Shown: positions 7,284-16,270, numbered from the stretch's first letter. The stretch is DNA of 64,000 bases from Fodinibius halophilus (GCF_011059105.1 NZ_JAALLS010000024.1:1-64000); one strand, 5' to 3'. The notes: generated by a model not told the origin, from the sequence alone. Program-made: numbers and translations.

Positions 7284-8810
7284 TCAATCAAGTGCTGGTA
7301 ATATATATTTCGGGATCATTTGATTCGGAGGAGTGCTTTTTCCATACAGTTCATATGAATTATAATTCCCTCCGGTAAAAACTGTGATCATATTGTAGTC
7401 AGGCCAAATATTTATTTTTTGACCTCCATTACCCGATGCCATGTAGGAATTGTATTGTTTGCCATCTATAACAACATATTTGTGTTCCCATAAGTAGCCA
7501 AATTCGGAAGTGTATTCTTCAAATGTTTTCCGTACCCAGTTTTCAGGAAGAACTTGCTTACCTTGCCATTTTCCACCATTCATATACATCGTTGCGAGCT
7601 TAACAAGGTCTCGCGGTTGAAGGTACATTTGACTAAACGTTTGTCGGCTTGTGGAATCAGGGTCAAACCGCCAGTCGTAGTTGGTGATATTCATAGGCTT
7701 AAAGAGATGTTTATCAGCAAACTCTTCCAGGGGTTTGTCCGTTGCAAGCTCAACAAGCCGTCCCAAGGTTAATGCTGCTCCCGTGCAATAAGATGATACT
7801 TCTCCGGGCTGATGAACTACTGGAAGATCGAGCGTGTATTTTACCCAGTCGGCACTTTCCATCATTTGCTGCTCATTTCCCTCACTTTCCGGATTGTTGT
7901 TTTCACAATCCAGGCCATGACGATAAGTTAAAAAGTCCTGAATGGTAATGCTTCTTTTTCGCTGGCTCATATGATCAAAGCTCTTGTATTTATCCTTAAA
8001 ATAAGGCAAGAGTTGATCCTGCTCGCTACCGATCGCAGCTGCTTCTATGGCCAAGCCTACAAGTGATCCGATGAATGCCTTTGTTGCTGAACGTAGTTGA
8101 TGTTGAGTGTTTATGTCATATCCATAAAAATATTCTTCAAGTACCAAGGTGTTGTCTTTATAAATCAATATACTGTGAACATCGGGATAGTTACCTTTAA
8201 TAGTTTGCTTAACCATTTCTTTGATACGTTCGGGGGTTTCAAAAGCATTATTGATATTCTCGACTTCTAAGCCATCGTTCGTTCTTTTGGGGATTTGATA
8301 GGTGTAGTCCTCAGGGTGATTAAACAACTCTTTACGAGGATACATCACCAATTTTTCAATATCGGTTGTAATCAGTTCAAACAACTGTCCATTAACCGTA
8401 TAGCCATTGATATTGCCCTGATCGTTTCTCTGAAAAATAACTGGCGTATCATCAATATTAGTGAAGCTATCATCTTTTACATGATACAACGGATATTTAG
8501 CCTTGTCTATAACCGCATATAGCGTAGTATCCATTGGCGATGCCATGATTTTTAATGTTGATCCAGAGACGTATTCATATTTGCCTTCGTATTCTAATAG
8601 CTGTTGATACGGTATAGATGGATCCATTGAATTGTGAGCTTGTACTAAGCTCATTCCACAATAGGGGCAGGTACCGTTCTCTTTAAAATGTTCATTAGTT
8701 TCATGGGCTTGGCAATTGCAAGGAGGGCAATAATATGTTGACGTCTCCTGACCTTTTGCTGAGAAATTAACGAAAAGGACTAATGATAGAACAAAAATTA
8801 TTTTTCCCAT
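7284..8810 (-). CDS. Exported serine hydrolase (beta-lactamase class C fold) with N-terminal heavy-metal-binding domain
   Basis: The 508-aa protein has a signal peptide (about 1-20) and then a short cysteine-rich domain with YYCPPCNC (Cys28/31/33) and CPYCGMSL (Cys48/51). This resembles the heavy-metal-binding domain found at the N-terminus of copper transporters. A middle region (about 60-170) is unassigned. From about 185 on it is a beta-lactamase/esterase-fold protein with the nucleophile motif SATK at 241-244. A YxT variant of the second motif occurs in SSYCTGAAL and a GNGG motif near 455 replaces the usual KTG. It probably hydrolyses a peptide or ester in the periplasm rather than a beta-lactam. 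Boundary repeats flank it, so it may be a cassette. Confidence 0.82.
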   Translation of the reverse strand: MGKIIFVLSLVLFVNFSAKGQETSTYYCPPCNCQAHETNEHFKENGTCPYCGMSLVQAHNSMDPSIPYQQLLEYEGKYEYVSGSTLKIMASPMDTTLYAVIDKAKYPLYHVKDDSFTNIDDTPVIFQRNDQGNINGYTVNGQLFELITTDIEKLVMYPRKELFNHPEDYTYQIPKRTNDGLEVENINNAFETPERIKEMVKQTIKGNYPDVHSILIYKDNTLVLEEYFYGYDINTQHQLRSATKAFIGSLVGLAIEAAAIGSEQDQLLPYFKDKYKSFDHMSQRKRSITIQDFLTYRHGLDCENNNPESEGNEQQMMESADWVKYTLDLPVVHQPGEVSSYCTGAALTLGRLVELATDKPLEEFADKHLFKPMNITNYDWRFDPDSTSRQTFSQMYLQPRDLVKLATMYMNGGKWQGKQVLPENWVRKTFEEYTSEFGYLWEHKYVVIDGKQYNSYMASGNGGQKINIWPDYNMITVFTGGNYNSYELYGKSTPPNQMIPKYILPALD

Positions 8811-8942
8811 GGAATTGTATTTGCAAGCATTAATAATATTGGTTTAGAAAGTAGAAAGGTCTCCTAGCTGATATACTCTTTTTAAAGTAAATAGTTACAA
8901 AGTTTTCTCGCTACTCGATCTGCGGTTTCCCCCCGTCGCATG

Positions 8943-9287
8943 TTAAACCAGGCAGTCGATCCAGTCGAGCGCCATGTGGATTAGCAGCCCAAGACCGATT
9001 AAGTGTAGTACACGAGCGGTGGGATGCCAATCCTGACCGTCAGCTTTCCGCCTCATAATGAGAGGAAGAATGAACAGAAAGGCGTAGATCACGATGGCGG
9101 GGATGGTGTGCAACGGATGAAAACCGATGGAGCACCGAATGGAATCGTAGATCGGGTCAGCCAGCAAGTGGTCTGCATCCACAAGCATTGTTGCAATCAT
9201 GATCACCGTCGCATTGCGCCAGCGGCTATGGAAGAACGTGAGTGCGACCAGCGGGGGCACTATAAAGTGCAGAGCGATATGAATCAT
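8943..9287 (-). CDS. DUF6122-like integral membrane protein
   Basis: The 114-aa protein has three or four hydrophobic segments and histidine/aspartate pairs inside the membrane region: MIHIALHFIVPP, MLVDADHLLADP, FHPLHTIP and HMALDWIDCL. This pattern resembles small membrane proteins of the DUF6122/YdjM-like type that conserve HxxxD-like residues. A metal-dependent hydrolase role has been suggested for relatives but cannot be shown here. The start codon is 25-30 nt from the ATTATAC core at 9311-9317, the distance typical for cassette genes. It is more GC-rich than neighbouring cassette genes. Confidence 0.7.
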   Translation of the reverse strand: MIHIALHFIVPPLVALTFFHSRWRNATVIMIATMLVDADHLLADPIYDSIRCSIGFHPLHTIPAIVIYAFLFILPLIMRRKADGQDWHPTARVLHLIGLGLLIHMALDWIDCLV

Positions 9288-9310
9288 GTCTGTAATGTAT
9301 TGTGGAGGCG

Positions 9311-9552
9311 GTATAATGACATTGCACTTAACCGGCGTATGGGTTGGTGTGAATGCGATTGCAGTTTACTATTTGGCACCTAGAAAAACAAACCGGTAGG
9401 TACCTGAATTTTGCCATCGAAACCGGTTTCCAGACCTGCCCCGAAGAGCGGGGTATAGGTTTGAACCAAGGATTTATTGGAGTAATACGATGCTAAGGTA
9501 GGTGAGTCCGCCAGCCGGCGGATTGACATTTTCCTTTTTGAAGGGGGTATAC
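9311..9552. repeat. 242-bp cassette-boundary repeat with matching ATTATAC / GTATAC ends
   Basis: On the minus strand this block begins GTATACCCCCTTCAAAAAGG and ends ATTATAC next to the DUF6122-like gene. The first core is complementary in type to the GTTATAC that opens the MNT/HEPN unit at 10312, as expected when a cassette's own attC follows its genes. About 95 bp in the centre are nearly identical to the copy at 11289-11373. It has no coding capacity. Confidence 0.6.
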
Positions 9553-9592
9553 AGCCAGACCGTAGTAGAAATAGTTAAAATTTGTTTAGGGA

Positions 9593-9926
9593 CTAATAAT
9601 CTTCGACCTTATCTAACAATTTTGGAACCCGATTTACGGCAAAATATCACATAGCAGCTTCGTCAATGATATCATAACCCATGAGCGATAATGTTCCTAA
9701 AGTCGATAATTTTTCGATATTCAGGAATTTTCTCGGCAAGCGTTGCTTCTTCAATTCGGGACAATCTGTGCAGTGCTTCGCCAATGATTTCGAACTCTCT
9801 TTCGATAGCACGCTGAAGCATGCGATCTTCCTGAAAATCTTTGAAGCTTTTGCCGCCAATAAAGTCTAAAATTTCCTGGCAGCAAAGGCTAATGTCAAGA
9901 AGCAGCTTTCTTGTTTTATGCGGCAT
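9593..9926 (-). pseudogene. HEPN-domain (DUF86) ribonuclease toxin, frameshifted and with a nonsense codon
   Basis: The frame starting MPHKTRKLLLDISLCCQEIL encodes a HEPN/DUF86 protein through FRNIIAHG, the RNxxxH catalytic motif of this family. Directly after it, at CATGGG, one extra G shifts the frame. The other frame then continues with YDIIDEAAM, a TGA where relatives have tryptophan, and YFAVNRVPKLLDKVEDY before the natural stop. Thus two lesions truncate the protein just after its catalytic motif. The partner antitoxin gene upstream is also frameshifted. Either the module is dead, or homopolymer errors explain the shifts; the TGA would remain even then. Confidence 0.8.
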
Positions 9927-10222
9927 ACAGAAGTTCTTTGGAGCGTTCAACTTCTTTCTGAAAAATTGAATTCCTAAACTTTTTCAGATGATACAAGTCA
10001 ACAGAACGCCCATAGATTTGCTCAAGTTCTTGCTTAAAATCAATGAATTGGTCAAACGCCCCCTTCAAATCCTTGACGATCAAATTTGACGATAAAATCA
10101 AGATCGCTGTCTTCAGAAAAATTATCAGTAGTGGCTGATCCAAAGAGATATAGCTCCTTCACATTATACTTTTTGTAAAGCTGTTGGAGCTGTTCAGTTT
10201 TAAGATCTATTTTTGTTGCCAT
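9916..10222 (-). pseudogene. MNT-family nucleotidyltransferase antitoxin, frameshifted in a G5 run
   Basis: The true start is ATG at 10220-10222 (MATKIDLKTEQLQQLYKKY). The protein shows the minimal nucleotidyltransferase motif GSATTDNFSEDSDLDFIV, that is GS followed by DxD. After FDRQGFEGG the frame breaks at a run of five G (plus strand C at 10059-10063). Removing one G restores GFEGAFDQFIDFKQELEQ and the rest to LLYAA. In intact modules MNT proteins modify or inhibit the HEPN toxin encoded next; the two genes overlap by about 10 bp here. The open reading frame beginning inside the second half is only a fragment of this gene. Confidence 0.8.
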
Positions 10223-10311
10223 AATTGTCGATTAATTACTTACTACAACAAACTTAACTAAAACTGATGCATTTTTCTATTGATCAAAAAAAATGAATTA
10301 AAGCATCGGTT

Positions 10312-10606
10312 GTATAACGACATTGCGCATAACCGACAGGTCCCGGAATGTCGAATTAATTTTAAAACGAAAGATTAACTAATAAATGGAAGGGGGTCAG
10401 TCTCAGATAAACGCCTGGACAAGATTCATCTCCTCTTACAAAAGCAATCTCGTACATCGGGGATGGGGAAATGGAAGTCAAAAGTAGTACGAAATTATCC
10501 AATAGCAGGTGTCCTAGCAACCGCTCAAATAAGACTAAAGGAGAAGTACGGAGTGAGTTGACCTTCTAATGCATAAACGCGTTGAAGTGCCTGGTTACGC
10601 CCACTG
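10312..10606. repeat. Cassette junction with GTTATAC core and non-coding filler
   Basis: The core GTATAAC at 10312-10318 (GTTATAC on the minus strand) is followed by GACATTGCGCATAACCG, which matches the arrangement at 9311 and 3903. Then comes a degenerate version of the variant-2 repeat. The next 200 bp carry no recognised gene. Near the toxin gene, at about 10578-10602, the minus strand reads GCGTAACCAGGCACTTCAAC, a candidate 5' arm of an attC that would be about 290 bp long. That pairing is weak. Confidence 0.4.
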
Positions 10607-10897
10607 CTACTTGGGATCTTCTGGTAATAAACGTGCTCCATGAATTACACTGAGTATTTCTATTGTATCTTCTTTTAGTAAATAGATAATGCGATAGGGA
10701 TGATGAAATACTTCTCGAATATCTTCTCGCTCATATTCTGGAACCTTGCGACCTTTTCGAGGGTGAGGTGGGAGATTTTCAGCTGCCTCAATTATTTGTC
10801 CTACTATGCGATAAGCATAAAGAGAAGAATCAGCAGCTATATACTCAAAAATTTGGTCAAGTTGTTTTTCGGCTTTCTCTGTCCAAATAATTCTCAT
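10607..10897 (-). CDS. RelE/ParE-family toxin
   Basis: The 96-aa protein matches the RelE/ParE fold pattern: MRIIWTEKAEKQLDQIFEYI at the start, a central PHPRKGRKVPEYEREDIREV, and YRIIYLLKEDTIEILSVIHGARLL at the end. Members poison gyrase (ParE) or cleave ribosome-bound mRNA (RelE); the sequence favours ParE-like proteins but does not settle this. The start overlaps the stop of the antitoxin gene by 4 bp. It is the terminal gene of a cassette-like unit. Confidence 0.9.
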   Translation of the reverse strand: MRIIWTEKAEKQLDQIFEYIAADSSLYAYRIVGQIIEAAENLPPHPRKGRKVPEYEREDIREVFHHPYRIIYLLKEDTIEILSVIHGARLLPEDPK

Positions 10898-11082
10898 TTA
10901 GCGGGCTGGTATTTCTTCTTGATGTCCTCGTGTGAAACAGTTCGGCCAGCCTTTGAATCTTCCAGTCCTTGCTCAATAGATTGACGTACATAAATTTTAT
11001 ACATCAAATCATCCCAATTGGCATCATCAGGAAGGTCGTCAAGCATATTTTCGATTTCTTTTTTTAATACTGCTTTTTCCAT
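10894..11082 (-). CDS. Antitoxin partner of the RelE/ParE toxin
   Basis: This 62-aa acidic protein (MEKAVLKKEIENMLDDLPDD) is mostly helical and lacks an obvious DNA-binding motif in the first 20 residues. It resembles the short putative addiction-module components found upstream of ParE-like toxins. It is encoded immediately before the toxin with a 4-bp overlap, the layout expected for toxin neutralisation. The call depends more on context than on sequence. Confidence 0.8.
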   Translation of the reverse strand: MEKAVLKKEIENMLDDLPDDANWDDLMYKIYVRQSIEQGLEDSKAGRTVSHEDIKKKYQPAK

Positions 11083-11170
11083 AACTGTAGGATTGAATTA
11101 AACTCTATCTGTAGTATCGTAACCATTACACAGAAAAACAACGATTAGCTGAATTGATAATTGCAAGCCT

Positions 11171-11417
11171 AGATAACGACCTTACGGCCCACTACGCGCC
11201 CCGTCGCTGAAGCTATGGTGCGTAAGAGACCGAAGTAGAAAGCTACGTAGGCTGTACTTTGGTGAACAGGTAATCTGTGCGTGATCACCGAAACCGGTTG
11301 CCAGACCTGCCCCGCAGAGCGGGGTATAGGTTTGAACCAAGGATTTATTGGAGTAATACGATGCTAAGGTAGGTGAGGACTAGCTGCTTGACATTTTCCT
11401 TTTTGAAGGGATTAGGT
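11171..11417. repeat. 247-bp cassette-boundary repeat with GTTATCT core
   Basis: On the minus strand the block begins ACCTAATCCCTTCAAAAAGG, directly after the DUF2971 gene, and ends in GTTATCT (11171-11177), 95 nt before the antitoxin gene. ACCTAAT is the near-complement of the GTTAGGT core that opens the DUF2971 unit, with one mismatch. It shares long segments with the copies at 5.1-5.4 kb and 9.3-9.5 kb. No gene is present. Confidence 0.6.
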
Positions 11418-11431
11418 AAACTTTATTTATT

Positions 11432-12274
11432 CTACCAAGTTCTATAAGGTATTTTGCTTTTATCTATCATTTGATGATTCGCAGTTGAATTAAAATGGCC
11501 TGATTTGAATAGTAAGCCCATTACAGAATGTTCAGCTAATTTCTTGTGTGGAGTTGGTCCAATATTAATTTTGTGAAAACTAAAATTATCATCTGAACTG
11601 GCTAATCTCATTTTATAGTATGGTATAATCATAGATTCTCCAGGTCTATAATCTACTTCTTCGTTATAATAGCTTACAGGTCTTGAAACAATTCTCCATT
11701 CTTTTTCTTCCCTGAAGGACGGATGTTTTAAAACTGGTGCTAATCTTATGAACTCAGATTTAAAATCATCCAAAAAATCCATCCAATCTGATATTTGATC
11801 ATTTTGATATTTCGTCAGAAAGTGGTTGATCAATTCATCAATCAGTAGGAATTGTTTTTCTTCTTCATATATACAAGGTACAATTTCTAAGTTATAACTG
11901 TTTAGCAACCATTCTAAATCTGAATGATTAAACCCAATATTGTAACCGCCAGAGTCTGGGCAATAGGCTCTCCATTGACTTAATAGATCTCCGTTTTCTG
12001 AGAATGATGCAGCAAATATGTTTATATGCTTTGAGCCATCAGCAGAATTTTTCAATCCATTAATAAATTTGTCGTCTATAGATCTGAATTCAGTACCCAA
12101 CCTCTTCTGTAGAAGGTAATAAGCATGCCTAAACTCTGTGGAATCATTTAGATATTGAATTTTAGATGCCCAAATTTCTTTGTTAAGAACAATTCCGATT
12201 AATCCTTTTTGAGATGTATAGTGATAAATTGGGGTTTTAGGGGTTTTATCAAAATGTTCAAAAATTTTTTCCAC
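11432..12274 (-). CDS. DUF2971 family protein
   Basis: The 280-aa protein begins MEKIFEHFDKTPKTPIYHYT and has features of the DUF2971 family: the start KTPIYHYTSQKGLIGI, then LNDSTEFRHAY, the central SFSENGDLLSQWRAYCPDSG and a later HPSFREEKEWRIVSRPV. The family is widespread in accessory regions and is sometimes found near defence genes; its biochemical role is not established to my knowledge. The ATG is about 27 nt from the GTTAGGT core of the upstream attC-like site, as for other integron cassettes. It occupies one cassette alone. Confidence 0.82.
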   Translation of the reverse strand: MEKIFEHFDKTPKTPIYHYTSQKGLIGIVLNKEIWASKIQYLNDSTEFRHAYYLLQKRLGTEFRSIDDKFINGLKNSADGSKHINIFAASFSENGDLLSQWRAYCPDSGGYNIGFNHSDLEWLLNSYNLEIVPCIYEEEKQFLLIDELINHFLTKYQNDQISDWMDFLDDFKSEFIRLAPVLKHPSFREEKEWRIVSRPVSYYNEEVDYRPGESMIIPYYKMRLASSDDNFSFHKINIGPTPHKKLAEHSVMGLLFKSGHFNSTANHQMIDKSKIPYRTW

Positions 12275-12294
12275 TTCGAATAGATTTTAAGTTT

Positions 12295-12420
12295 ACCTAA
12301 CGGCCCGGCAAATAAGCGGCGTGGTGATTAGTTATTCAATTTAAAACACAGAATTATAACAGCAATGGCAGAGAAAGTAACCTAAGTTTGTACCACGTCC
12401 GCTTAATTTGCTTGTTATGC
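12295..12420 (-). repeat. attC-like recombination site of an integron cassette
   Basis: Read on the minus strand the 126-bp site begins with GCATAAC (12414-12420) and ends with GTTAGGT (12295-12301), which fits the attC core GTTRRRY exactly. Between them two arms pair: AAGCAAATTAAGCGGACGTGGT near the first core, and ACCACGCCGCTTATTTGCC near the second. The first arm has an extra T and an extra A relative to the second. Such unpaired bases on one arm are the extrahelical bases that orient attC recombination. The opening core GCATAAC is the exact complement of GTTATGC at 16798-16804, which starts the preceding unit. This is the best-supported integron feature in the window. Confidence 0.75.
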
Positions 12421-12460
12421 ACAACACTGTGAAGATGTAAGTGAAACTATTTTAGATACA

Positions 12461-15400
12461 TTAATATATACCAAGTTCTCTTTCTTCATCCCTTTTGTTT
12501 TCCTGAACTATTGCTTTATCAAGCCAATCTATCCTGTCTTTTGACCATTTTCTCACTTCTGATATTTGGTGAGTTGTAAGCGATTCTAAAACATTCTTCT
12601 GAATTTTATAATAGCTGACAACGCTACCAGTCCAAGAAAATGAGCTGAAGTTTGATCCGATTTCAGCTAAAACTTTTTTGTTTGTTCCAAAGTTGTCTAT
12701 CAAATAGAGAGCCCAATCACTTAATGTAATTTTCTTGTTCTCTTCCTTATAAACAGGAATGATACTAGCTAAGAATATTGGCGCTGAATCAGGGTTCTTG
12801 TTGCACCATTCAATTAACTTCTCTTTTGGGATTTCCTCCTCAAGAATACTTTTCTCATTTTCCAATCCCTTACCTCTACCAAATCCAACAGCATCAATTC
12901 CAATAACTCTTCTAATGTTTAAATACTCTACACCCTCTACATTCAATAAGTAATCACTAAGTTTTGGCCAAATAACTTCATGATATCGATTTAATAAGAC
13001 TCTGAATACTTTAGTTAAATAATGGTCTAATGATAAATATGTATCCGTATCCGAACATATGTCAATTATAGTATTGTATACATAATCAGGAAATTCTTTA
13101 TTGATATTCTTATTAAGAAGCTTTGTTACCAATTCTGACCATGTATGACCATCGGCACCATCTATTCTGCTTTCTGATGGTTTGGGATTATAGGTTAGAA
13201 AGAAATTTAAAATAAAGTTCTGCAAGGATTGAAGTTTTTCTTCGTCATTAAATACTTGCATATATAGTATTTTCAATGCAAGCGATGATTCCTTCTCACC
13301 TAGGCTAGCAATTGAATTTAAGAACCACTTTAAGTCGCTCATACTTAACGACTCTAGTTTTCGCCCATAAGAAAATCTGTGCAAATCTTTTGTATCAATA
13401 TGATATTGCTCTATCGCATTTATCATCATTTTTAAATGTTCAGTCTTGACTTCATCTAGAGCACAAATAAAGAAAACAAGTAGATCTCTTGCATTTTTAT
13501 CATTAATGATTTTTTGAATAGAATAGGAAGCCTTTTTATTATTTTTAGCACTAATATATCCTGCTAAAAATAATGGATTAGGATTATCTACTTTTCCTAA
13601 TTTTTCTACACATACATCAATAAATTTTAGGTCAAAATTAACCAGTTCCCCAATCTTATTTCCAAACTGAAACCCATATCGTTGTTCTCCAGCTAAGAGG
13701 TCAGGTAAAAGCGATACGATCTCGATATTTTCCTCAATAATTTCTTTGCCAAGGTCTTTTACTCTTTCTAATGTCAAATCAACATAATTACCATCTTCTT
13801 CTTTTTCGTGATCGTGTACTGGTGTGCTTACGTAAAATTGGATTTTATCTTTAAAATCAGTTGGCTCAATAACCCTTATTAGACTATCAAGCTTACTCAA
13901 TTTATTTTCATTCAGTTCTTCCTGGTCATAGCGTTTAACATCTAATAGTGCCTGAAAAACATCTGTCCAAATATTATCCGATAAATTATTTAACTTTTTT
14001 ATTGTGTGGTACAACTTTTCTACAATCCTATCATTAACGTTAAATAACGATCTAGTATGAATTGCAACTTCACTTTTAACGATTTCAATAAAATCATTGT
14101 CTTCTTTTGATATTCTGACTAATAGATCTAAACAACTTTCCCAATATTCAAAGCTCTCTTCAATTTTTTCTTTGGTACCGGGATACCACTCTTGAGAGGT
14201 TCTATCAACAATTGGCCCAACTGACCTAACCTGCCCCGTAAAATTCCTTGTTTGTAAAGCTGCACCAAGGGAATTGATGACTAACTCAGTGTAACGTTTT
14301 GAGTTTTTTTCTAAAGCCTTTTCTAAAATACTTAATCTAGATAGTGGCGGAAGTTTTGTACCTGAGAGTGCAACTTTAAATATTTGTTTAAATACACCTT
14401 TAGCATTATTTGAATAAGGTTCATTTTCCGCAACAGCTAAATTCATGAGTAATTCAGCAGACTCAAAAAAAGATATCTCATAAAAAATCAAGTCACTTAA
14501 TGCCCAAACTAGATTTCTCCGTACATCGCCTTTGATTTCTTCATAATCAGCAATTTTTAAATTTGATAAAGCTCGATATAAAGATTTTGATGTTGCTTCA
14601 GGGTTCACATTTACTAATTCGCGAAAGAGCCGTGAACCCTGTACACTAGTCAGAACTTTCGCTTTTCCAAAAGGGGCATCATCCTCACATAATTCACTGA
14701 CTCTTTCTTTTGCTTTATCTACAAAATGAAGCTTTGAAAGTTGTCCACAAATTGATTCGCCCAAGCCATTTGTAGTAACTTCACTAATAATCTCTGTTAT
14801 TTTATCAGGTGGTGTTGATTCCCACCACTCTGCAGCCAAACTAATTGCCAAGGGCAAAGGACGGACTCGTATATAATCACCTCTTGTTTCTATAATTCCT
14901 CTTTTCCTAAACTTTTCACACTCTTCATAAAATAATTCATAAGTGATCCTATCACCGCATACATGATTTGCTACATATTTTGCTTGCTCAGATTTATCTT
15001 CAGTAAATCCAATATACTCGAAAATTGAACAGGCCCTCAAAACTTCATATTTGATTTGGTTTTCTGAGACCTCACGCCCATATATTAACCTTTCTTTAAT
15101 CATATCATCATTTAAAGTCCCAACCCGAATATCATCTGCAATTCTAGATTCAGCTATAAGAACTGCAATTTGAGGGAACCCTTGGGCAAATTTTGCAATT
15201 CTGTCAAGCTCAAAATCCCGAAGTGAGGTTTGAAATCTATTTTTGAGTATCTGCTTGACGATATCCTGTAGGTCAGATGGTTCGAGCTTAATAATATCAG
15301 CGTTTGAAATCTGATCAAACTCATAATCAATTGTTAATACTGATAACTTAGAATCCGGGGAATTGACAATTTGAGATATCTCTCTATGAATATGAGATGG

Positions 15401-16270
15401 GCATTCGTCTACTATGATGAAAGCGGCTTGTTTATTAATTAAGAGTTGATTAATAAAATCAATGATCTGTCCTTCTTTATCTTTTCTGCACTTTATATAG
15501 CAAGATATTGATCTAAATTGTTTGAGTTCATCTTCATCAGTTCCCAGATTTAAACACTCAATTGCAATGCGAGTTTTTCCTAAACCTGATAAACCTACTA
15601 ATCTTAGAATATTTTTTTGATTTCTAATAGTATCATGAATCTTGTTAATTATAAGGTTTGTCTTGGAATTCGATACAAATTCAGGTTGTCCATGAGTTAT
15701 GTCAGTAAATTGATTGAAAATTTTTAATCCAACAGGGCTAATAAGCTGATTGCATTTTAATACATATGATATCGCAGAAGGATAATTATTGACCCAATCT
15801 GAAATCTCAGAAGCATTCATTATTTCTATTTCTGGTGTTTTATCATAATTAGCAGAAACAGAATCCAAATCGTCAAAGAATGCTTCTTTTTGTTTACTTC
15901 TTTGGTGATCATGAGTACAAAAAAGTATGTAAGTACCACCATCTTTAAACAAAGTATCTACCTCTTCCACGACTTCATTTCCTTCTGTGTTAAGAATTTC
16001 TCCTCTGCATTTACTAGGAGGCATATTTGTAGCTTTACATTGAAATAGTACGTTGTTTGATGGTAAATAATCTGTGTGTTCACACTTACTTTTATCCCAT
16101 TTTATACTAACATCCTTTCCTCCATCTGAAGCTTTTATATTCAAAGAACCATTTGCACTTCCCAGCCTAATTCCAAACGAGATAGCCTCTGCACGAAGCA
16201 ATTTTTTACAAAGAATGGTTAATTGTTTTTCATCCAGTTTTTTGATGTGCTCATTATCAATTCTTAACAT
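12461..16270 (-). CDS. Nuclease-STAND NTPase, Avs-like antiphage sensor
   Basis: The 1269-aa protein has three parts. Residues about 1-170 look like a PD-(D/E)XK/Mrr-like nuclease: D49 and D53 in SDGGKDVSIKW and Q77-C-K79 in LFQCKA form the expected D...QxK site. Residues about 205-480 are a STAND-type P-loop NTPase with Walker A GLSGLGKT at 226-233 and Walker B AAFIIVDEC at 282-290. The remaining about 750 residues are predominantly helical repeats, as in the target-sensing part of Avs proteins. In that family, phage protein binding oligomerises the NTPase and unleashes the N-terminal nuclease. The gene shares a cassette-like unit with a gamma-glutamylcyclotransferase-like gene 34 bp upstream. 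The architecture is clear; assignment to a particular Avs class is not. Confidence 0.75.
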   Translation of the reverse strand: MLRIDNEHIKKLDEKQLTILCKKLLRAEAISFGIRLGSANGSLNIKASDGGKDVSIKWDKSKCEHTDYLPSNNVLFQCKATNMPPSKCRGEILNTEGNEVVEEVDTLFKDGGTYILFCTHDHQRSKQKEAFFDDLDSVSANYDKTPEIEIMNASEISDWVNNYPSAISYVLKCNQLISPVGLKIFNQFTDITHGQPEFVSNSKTNLIINKIHDTIRNQKNILRLVGLSGLGKTRIAIECLNLGTDEDELKQFRSISCYIKCRKDKEGQIIDFINQLLINKQAAFIIVDECPSHIHREISQIVNSPDSKLSVLTIDYEFDQISNADIIKLEPSDLQDIVKQILKNRFQTSLRDFELDRIAKFAQGFPQIAVLIAESRIADDIRVGTLNDDMIKERLIYGREVSENQIKYEVLRACSIFEYIGFTEDKSEQAKYVANHVCGDRITYELFYEECEKFRKRGIIETRGDYIRVRPLPLAISLAAEWWESTPPDKITEIISEVTTNGLGESICGQLSKLHFVDKAKERVSELCEDDAPFGKAKVLTSVQGSRLFRELVNVNPEATSKSLYRALSNLKIADYEEIKGDVRRNLVWALSDLIFYEISFFESAELLMNLAVAENEPYSNNAKGVFKQIFKVALSGTKLPPLSRLSILEKALEKNSKRYTELVINSLGAALQTRNFTGQVRSVGPIVDRTSQEWYPGTKEKIEESFEYWESCLDLLVRISKEDNDFIEIVKSEVAIHTRSLFNVNDRIVEKLYHTIKKLNNLSDNIWTDVFQALLDVKRYDQEELNENKLSKLDSLIRVIEPTDFKDKIQFYVSTPVHDHEKEEDGNYVDLTLERVKDLGKEIIEENIEIVSLLPDLLAGEQRYGFQFGNKIGELVNFDLKFIDVCVEKLGKVDNPNPLFLAGYISAKNNKKASYSIQKIINDKNARDLLVFFICALDEVKTEHLKMMINAIEQYHIDTKDLHRFSYGRKLESLSMSDLKWFLNSIASLGEKESSLALKILYMQVFNDEEKLQSLQNFILNFFLTYNPKPSESRIDGADGHTWSELVTKLLNKNINKEFPDYVYNTIIDICSDTDTYLSLDHYLTKVFRVLLNRYHEVIWPKLSDYLLNVEGVEYLNIRRVIGIDAVGFGRGKGLENEKSILEEEIPKEKLIEWCNKNPDSAPIFLASIIPVYKEENKKITLSDWALYLIDNFGTNKKVLAEIGSNFSSFSWTGSVVSYYKIQKNVLESLTTHQISEVRKWSKDRIDWLDKAIVQENKRDEERELGIY

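Noticed and set aside
10401-10606. Possible remnant of a group II intron or maturase gene
   Set aside because: Short frames here did not show reverse-transcriptase or maturase motifs; left as unassigned filler.
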